DNA of 64,000 nucleotides from Pectobacterium brasiliense. GTDB lineage: Bacteria; Pseudomonadota; Gammaproteobacteria; Enterobacterales; Enterobacteriaceae. The DNA lies in assembly GCF_016950255.1 (NCBI RefSeq), contig NZ_JACGFN010000001.1, positions 992,001-1,056,000 of the forward strand. Reading direction: 5' to 3'. Below are positions 59,603 to 64,000 of the stretch, piece after piece (positions within the stretch are counted from its first letter, which is position 1; each line of letters starts with the position of its first letter). A program made the position numbers and the translations under genes. The notes beneath the pieces are model-generated. The model was not told the origin of the DNA and did not search any database. It was given only the letters and a program-made list of their open reading frames with translations.

Positions 59603-59706
59603 TCCTGCCACTTTTCCCATTATTTCGCGACACATAAACGCCTGTCCCAATTTCCCTTATTCTACTTATTAAGAAAACTTCACTTGAGGTTGCGTTTTTG
59701 TTACAT

Positions 59707-59725
59707 GAAAATGATTCTCATTCAT
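59707..59725 (+). promoter_or_regulatory. Fur box of hmuSTUV
   Basis: GAAAATGATTCTCATTCAT matches the 19-bp Fur consensus at 13 positions, with a symmetrical AATGAttctCATT centre. It overlaps the expected promoter (TATAAT seven bases downstream), 41 bp before hmuS. Confidence 0.78.
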
Positions 59726-59765
59726 TGCTATAATTAATACGACAACGATTAAGGGAACGAACGAG

Positions 59766-60815
59766 ATGCAGACGTCCATTTACCAACAATACCTTCAGGC
59801 GAAAGTTGAATATCCGCGTAAATACGCCCGCGATTTGGCTGCGCAACTCGGCATCAGCGAAGCGGAACTGACCCACGCCCGTGTCGGGCACGATGCGCAG
59901 CGCCTGCAGGGTGACGCCAAAGTTTGGTTAAGCGCACTGGAGCAGGTTGGTAATACCAAGTCGATCACACGTAACGAATACGCCGTGCATGAGCATACCG
60001 GTTACTATCAAAACCAGACACTTGATGGGCATGCCGGTCTTATCCTCAATCCGCGCGAGCTGGATCTGCGTTTGTTCCTTTCTCAGTGGGCTTCCGCCTT
60101 TGCGCTGCGCGAAAATACCGCACGCGGTGAGCGCCAAAGCATTCAATTTTTCGATCATCAAGGCGATGCCATTCTGAAGGTCTACACGACCGACACCACG
60201 GACATGGCTGCCTGGCAGTTATTTGTTGAGAAATTTACCAGCAGCGAAAATCCAGCCTTGGCACTTCGTCCAGCAAACAGCGCGCCAGTTGAGCAGGTCG
60301 TTGCCCATAATCCTCAGCTTGAAGCGGAATGGCGTGCGATGACGGACGTGCATGATTTCTTCATTCTGCTCAAGCGCCATAACCTGACGCGCCAGCAGGC
60401 ATTTAACTCAGTCGCTGACGATTTGGCCTACCGTGTAGAAAACGATGCGCTGTCGCAGATTCTGTTTGCCGCACGTGAAGATCAGAACGAGATCATGGTA
60501 TTTGTCGGTAACCGTGGCTGTGTGCAAATCTTCACTGGTACGCTTGAGCGTGTAGAACGTATGGAGCAACATGCAGAGTGGATTAACATCTTTAATAAAG
60601 ATTTCACCCTGCATTTGATCGAAGGTGCGATCGCTGAAAGCTGGATCACGCGTAAACCGACAGCCGACGGTATTGTGACCAGCCTCGAACTCTATGCCGC
60701 AGATGGCTCTCAGATTGCACAACTCTTTGGGCAACGTACCGAAGGCACGCCGGAACAACAGCAGTGGCGCGACCAGATCGATGCCCTGAAACCTTACAAG
60801 GATCTCGCCGCATGA
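59766..60815 (+). CDS. hmuS: Haem-handling/degrading protein HmuS
   Basis: 349-aa cytoplasmic protein of the HemS/ChuS/HmuS family that binds imported haem and in some species degrades it. Two tandem homologous domains are visible (about 1-170 and 190-345), each with a [24 protein letters not shown] or [10 protein letters not shown] strand and a histidine-bearing segment. Its ribosome site is AAGGGAACGAACGAG. First of hmuSTUV. The stop overlaps hmuT. Confidence 0.93.
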   Translation: MQTSIYQQYLQAKVEYPRKYARDLAAQLGISEAELTHARVGHDAQRLQGDAKVWLSALEQVGNTKSITRNEYAVHEHTGYYQNQTLDGHAGLILNPRELDLRLFLSQWASAFALRENTARGERQSIQFFDHQGDAILKVYTTDTTDMAAWQLFVEKFTSSENPALALRPANSAPVEQVVAHNPQLEAEWRAMTDVHDFFILLKRHNLTRQQAFNSVADDLAYRVENDALSQILFAAREDQNEIMVFVGNRGCVQIFTGTLERVERMEQHAEWINIFNKDFTLHLIEGAIAESWITRKPTADGIVTSLELYAADGSQIAQLFGQRTEGTPEQQQWRDQIDALKPYKDLAA

Positions 60816-61630
60816 AAAACTGGCTATTCCCCCTGCTATTGACACTCCCGCTGGGGGTGTCTGCTGCCGAGCGTATCGTTTCTATCGGCGGCGACGTCAC
60901 GGAAATCATCTATGCGCTGGGCGCGGAGAAAGATCTGGTTGCGCGTGATAGCACCAGTCTGCACCCGGAAGCCGTGAAGAAACTGCCTGACGTGGGCTAC
61001 ATGCGCCACCTAAATGCGGAAGGTATTCTGGCCATGAAACCGTCTCTGGTTCTCGCCAGCGATCTGTCCCAGCCATCGCTCATCCTGCAGCAGGTGGCGG
61101 ACAGCGGCACAAAAGTGGTTCATGTAACCGCCGAGCCATCGCTGGATGCGGTGCCGAAGAAAATCGGAGCTATTGCTCAGACGCTAGGAAAAGACGCAGA
61201 AGGTAAAAAACTGACGGAAACCTATCAGCAGCAACTGGCGGCAGTCAAAACCTCACCGCTGCCGGTTAACGTGCTGTTCGTTCTCAGCCACGGCGGCATG
61301 ACCGCGCTGGCCGCAGGAAAAAATAGCCCGCCAGACACGATTATCCGCAGTGCCGGATTAAAAAATGCCATGCAAAACGTTGAGCGCTACCAGCCGCTGT
61401 CACAGGAAGGCGTGATTGCCAGTGCGCCGGATCTGATTCTGATCTCCAGTCAGGGACTGAAAACGTTGGGTGGTGAAGCACAGGTCTGGAAATTACCCGG
61501 CTTGGCATTGACGCCTGCGGGTAAAAACAAGCGTCTGTTAGTGGTCGATGACATGGCGATGCTCGGCTTCACGCTCGAAACCCCAGCGCTGATGGCAACG
61601 CTGCGTCAGACAGCCGAAGCGATCAAATGA
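60812..61630 (+). CDS. hmuT: Haem ABC transporter periplasmic binding protein HmuT
   Basis: 272-aa class III binding protein that carries haem across the periplasm to HmuUV. Signal peptide [19 protein letters not shown], then [20 protein letters not shown] and [20 protein letters not shown], as in the HmuT/ShuT family; the tyrosine in GYMRHLN is the usual haem ligand. ATG at 60812 overlaps the hmuS stop; an upstream in-frame start lies inside hmuS. Confidence 0.94.
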   Translation: MKNWLFPLLLTLPLGVSAAERIVSIGGDVTEIIYALGAEKDLVARDSTSLHPEAVKKLPDVGYMRHLNAEGILAMKPSLVLASDLSQPSLILQQVADSGTKVVHVTAEPSLDAVPKKIGAIAQTLGKDAEGKKLTETYQQQLAAVKTSPLPVNVLFVLSHGGMTALAAGKNSPPDTIIRSAGLKNAMQNVERYQPLSQEGVIASAPDLILISSQGLKTLGGEAQVWKLPGLALTPAGKNKRLLVVDDMAMLGFTLETPALMATLRQTAEAIK

Positions 61631-62631
61631 CGTCACGCTTTCACCCGCGCACGTGGTTGATCGCACTGCTGTTACTGATGGTGGCACTGATGGTCGGTGC
61701 CGCCAACATGGGCGCGCTGACCCTATCGCTCAAGATGTTATGGCAAACGCCGCTTGACGATCCAATCTGGCATATCTGGTTGAATATCCGCGTGCCCCGT
61801 GTGCTGCTGGCGATCCTCGTCGGCGGCGCATTGGCTTGCTCTGACGCGATTATGCAAGGGTTATTTCGCAATCCGCTCGCCGATCCTGGCCTGCTTGGGA
61901 TCAGCAGCGGTGCCGCACTCTGCGTCGCGCTAACCATTGTGCTGCCGCTTGGCCTTCCCCCGCTGCTGGCGCTTTACGGCCCGATGTTTGCCGCTTTCGC
62001 GGGCAGTCTGGCAATTACGGCGATTATTTTCATCCTCAGCCGCTCCGAACAGGGTGGATTAACGCGATTATTGCTGGCAGGCATCGCGCTCAATGCGCTG
62101 TGCCTTGCCCTCATCGGCGTATTGACGTACATCAGCACCGATCAGCAACTGCGCCAGTTCTCACTGTGGGGAATGGGGAGCCTCGGGCAGGCACAGTGGC
62201 CCATGCTGCTGGTTGCCAGCACGTTGGTCATCCCTGCCACGATCGCCACGTTATACTACGCGCACCGTCTGAACGTGTTGCAATTAGGGGACGAAGAGGC
62301 GCACTACCTTGGTGTTAATGTGAAACGCACCAAGTACACGCTACTGTTGCTCAGCTCGCTTTTGGTTGGCGTAGCAGTGGCGGTCAGCGGTGTGATCGGG
62401 TTTATCGGGCTTATCATCCCACACCTGATGCGCATGCATCTGGGTGCCGACCATCGCTGGCTCATTCCCGGTTCTATCCTCGGTGGTGCCTGTCTGCTGT
62501 TGTTTGCCGATACGCTGGCGCGTACGCTGCTTTCTCCGGCAGAAATGCCCGTTGGGTTGTTAAGCAGCCTGATTGGCGGACCGTATTTCTTATGGCTGAT
62601 CGTTCAGCATAAAGGGCGGGGCAATGACTGA
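61627..62631 (+). CDS. hmuU: Haem ABC transporter permease HmuU
   Basis: 334-aa FecCD/BtuC-type permease with about ten membrane segments. Family sequences [56 protein letters not shown] and [20 protein letters not shown] are all present. It overlaps hmuT by four bases and hmuV by eight. Confidence 0.95.
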   Translation: MTSRFHPRTWLIALLLLMVALMVGAANMGALTLSLKMLWQTPLDDPIWHIWLNIRVPRVLLAILVGGALACSDAIMQGLFRNPLADPGLLGISSGAALCVALTIVLPLGLPPLLALYGPMFAAFAGSLAITAIIFILSRSEQGGLTRLLLAGIALNALCLALIGVLTYISTDQQLRQFSLWGMGSLGQAQWPMLLVASTLVIPATIATLYYAHRLNVLQLGDEEAHYLGVNVKRTKYTLLLLSSLLVGVAVAVSGVIGFIGLIIPHLMRMHLGADHRWLIPGSILGGACLLLFADTLARTLLSPAEMPVGLLSSLIGGPYFLWLIVQHKGRGND

Positions 62632-63421
62632 CTCAGCACACGATCGGACGTTAGTCGCACGCCATCTGCGCTTTCAGGCCAACGGCCGTTATCTGACGGA
62701 CGACGTTTCTCTGGAACTTCACAGTGGGGAAATCGTCGCAATCATCGGCCCTAACGGCGCAGGGAAATCTACCCTGCTCCGCTTACTGACCGGTTATTTA
62801 ACGCCAGATGAAGGCGAGTGCCTGTTAGCCGGACAACCTTTTTCGCACTGGCAGCCCGGCGCGCTCGCCAAAACGCGTGCGGTGATGCGCCAGCATAGCG
62901 GCATGGCATTTGCGTTTAGCGTGCGCGATGTCGTTGCGATGGGGCGTTCCCCTCACGGTCGTTACCCGAAAAATGATGATGTGATTCAGCAGGTCATGGC
63001 GCAAACGGGCTGTCTGGAACTGGCGACGCGCGACTATCGTCAGCTTTCCGGCGGTGAACAGCAGCGCGTGCAACTGGCCCGCGTGCTGGCACAGCTATGG
63101 CATCCAGAACCGACGCCGGGCTGGTTGTTCCTTGATGAACCCACGTCGGCGCTGGATCTGTATCATCAACAGCACCTCTTGCGGCTACTCAAGCAGCTTA
63201 CGCGCGAACAGCCGTTATCCGTGTGCTGCGTCCTGCACGACCTGAACCTGGCGGCGCTGTATGCAGACCGCATTCTGCTGTTGCACGAAGGGAAGCTAGT
63301 TGCACAAGGCACGCCCGCGCAGGTATTACAGGCAGACACATTGACCCACTGGTATCGCGCCGATCTCAGCGTCGGTTCACACCCTGACTACACCATTCCG
63401 CAGGTTTATCTGCGGCAATAG
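62624..63421 (+). CDS. hmuV: Haem ABC transporter ATPase HmuV
   Basis: 265-aa ATPase powering haem import through HmuU. Walker [19 protein letters not shown], signature [20 protein letters not shown], Walker [15 protein letters not shown], switch histidine in [15 protein letters not shown]. Last of the hmu genes. The CTGCTCC...GGAGCAG hairpin at 63431-63453 overlaps the end of the converging selO gene and may terminate both. Confidence 0.95.
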   Translation: MTDSAHDRTLVARHLRFQANGRYLTDDVSLELHSGEIVAIIGPNGAGKSTLLRLLTGYLTPDEGECLLAGQPFSHWQPGALAKTRAVMRQHSGMAFAFSVRDVVAMGRSPHGRYPKNDDVIQQVMAQTGCLELATRDYRQLSGGEQQRVQLARVLAQLWHPEPTPGWLFLDEPTSALDLYHQQHLLRLLKQLTREQPLSVCCVLHDLNLAALYADRILLLHEGKLVAQGTPAQVLQADTLTHWYRADLSVGSHPDYTIPQVYLRQ

Positions 63422-63440
63422 CCAAGTCCCCTGCTCCGGC

Positions 63441-64000
63441 TCAGCTGGAGCAGGAAATTTCCAGATGTTTGCCCCACTCTGGCGGTAACGCCGCCAAATC
63501 GTTCTTCTCCGGCTGTTCGTCAAACGGTTGGCACAGCGTCTGATGCAGACGCGCCAACACGCTGATGTCGTCGTTTTCCGCCCGTTCAATCGCCATTTGC
63601 GCCAGATAATTACGCAGAATATATTTCGGGTTCGTCGCATTCATCAGCCGACGACGTTCCTCATCACCCTGTTCTTCCTGCATCAGCCTCTGGCGGTAGG
63701 TCGCAAACCAGCTATCGAACGCTGTCCTGTCGATGAACTCATCACGGAGCGGCGAGTGCGATGCCTGCTTTTCGCTATCGGCCAGCAGGCGGAACGTGTG
63801 GGTGTAATCGCTGCCTTCCTGCTGCATCAGGCGCAACAGCCCGACCAGCACGTCATTATCTTCCGCGCTCGCGGTAAACAAGCCCAGCTTGGCGCGCATC
63901 AGCGTGCCATAGTGCTGCATCAGCGCCGGTTCATAGCGGGCAAGCGCGCGCTCCAGCGTTTCAGTGTCCATCAGCCCCGACAGCGCCTGCGCCAGACGAT
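63441..64000 (-). CDS. selO: Protein adenylyltransferase SelO (YdiU), 3' part only
   Basis: Pseudokinase-fold enzyme that AMPylates proteins. Only the C-terminal 186 codons are in the window; the frame stays open to the right edge. It reads [20 protein letters not shown], then PRYEP-like helices, [20 protein letters not shown] (a conserved C-terminal block) and ends in HLEISCSS, where E. coli YdiU also ends in CSS as I recall. Within E. coli, ydiU follows aroH and ydiE, which matches the wider order here. Confidence 0.93.
   Translation of the reverse strand, partial: RLAQALSGLMDTETLERALARYEPALMQHYGTLMRAKLGLFTASAEDNDVLVGLLRLMQQEGSDYTHTFRLLADSEKQASHSPLRDEFIDRTAFDSWFATYRQRLMQEEQGDEERRRLMNATNPKYILRNYLAQMAIERAENDDISVLARLHQTLCQPFDEQPEKNDLAALPPEWGKHLEISCSS

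Overview
The window looks like chromosome of a soft-rot enterobacterium, most likely Pectobacterium. This rests on gene order and on remembered protein similarity to E. coli and Erwinia-type relatives, not on a database search. The lpp, pykF, suf, menI/ydiJ/ydiK, rprA, ppsA/ppsR/aroH and selO neighbourhoods keep E. coli order. Plant-associated modules sit between them: a beta-glucoside PTS operon with a secreted esterase, and a secreted sucrose isomerase with its own PTS and phospho-glucosidase.

Region 1 (1-21.9 kb) is an anaerobic nitrogen-respiration block. The sensor gene narQ (minus) is followed by napFDAGHBC (plus; periplasmic nitrate reductase), ccmABCDEFGHI (minus; cytochrome c maturation) and nrfABCDEFG (minus; ammonifying nitrite reductase with its own NrfEFG haem lyase). 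Together they would sense nitrate, reduce nitrate to nitrite to ammonium in the periplasm, and build the c-type cytochromes needed. FNR-like sites lie before nrfA and ccmA, and NarP-like sites before ccmA and napF. As sequenced, narQ and napA each carry a two-base gain inside a GC-dinucleotide run. Both genes are therefore frameshifted near their 3' ends.

Region 2 (22-31.2 kb) is a minus-strand catabolic cluster: antiterminator BglG, PTS permease BglF, phospho-beta-glucosidase BglB, sugar porin BglH, a secreted CE1-type esterase and a secreted nucleoside hydrolase-like protein. Two complete antiterminator/terminator switches flank bglG.

Region 3 (31.4-53.4 kb) is mostly conserved core: Cra-controlled pykF, lpp, an L,D-transpeptidase, sufABCDSE, a small unrecognised gene behind a strong Fur box, menI-ydiJ, ydiK, the sRNA RprA with an RcsB box, apbE, Cra-linked ppsA, ppsR and aroH.

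Region 4 (53.8-59.6 kb) is a sucrose-isomer module: exported sucrose isomerase (RLDRA motif), GntR/HutC regulator, alpha-glucoside PTS EIICB and family-4 phospho-alpha-glucosidase. The likely route is sucrose to isomaltulose/trehalulose outside the cytoplasm, PTS uptake with phosphorylation, then hydrolysis. It lies between aroH and haem-uptake genes, at a junction that is short in E. coli.

Region 5 (59.7-64 kb) is Fur-controlled hmuSTUV without an adjacent receptor gene, followed by the 3' part of selO running off the right edge. No tRNA, rRNA, CRISPR array, insertion sequence or prophage was seen. Repeats are one full ERIC element, one probable ERIC relic, one roughly 350-bp inverted-repeat element and a 17-bp tandem repeat.
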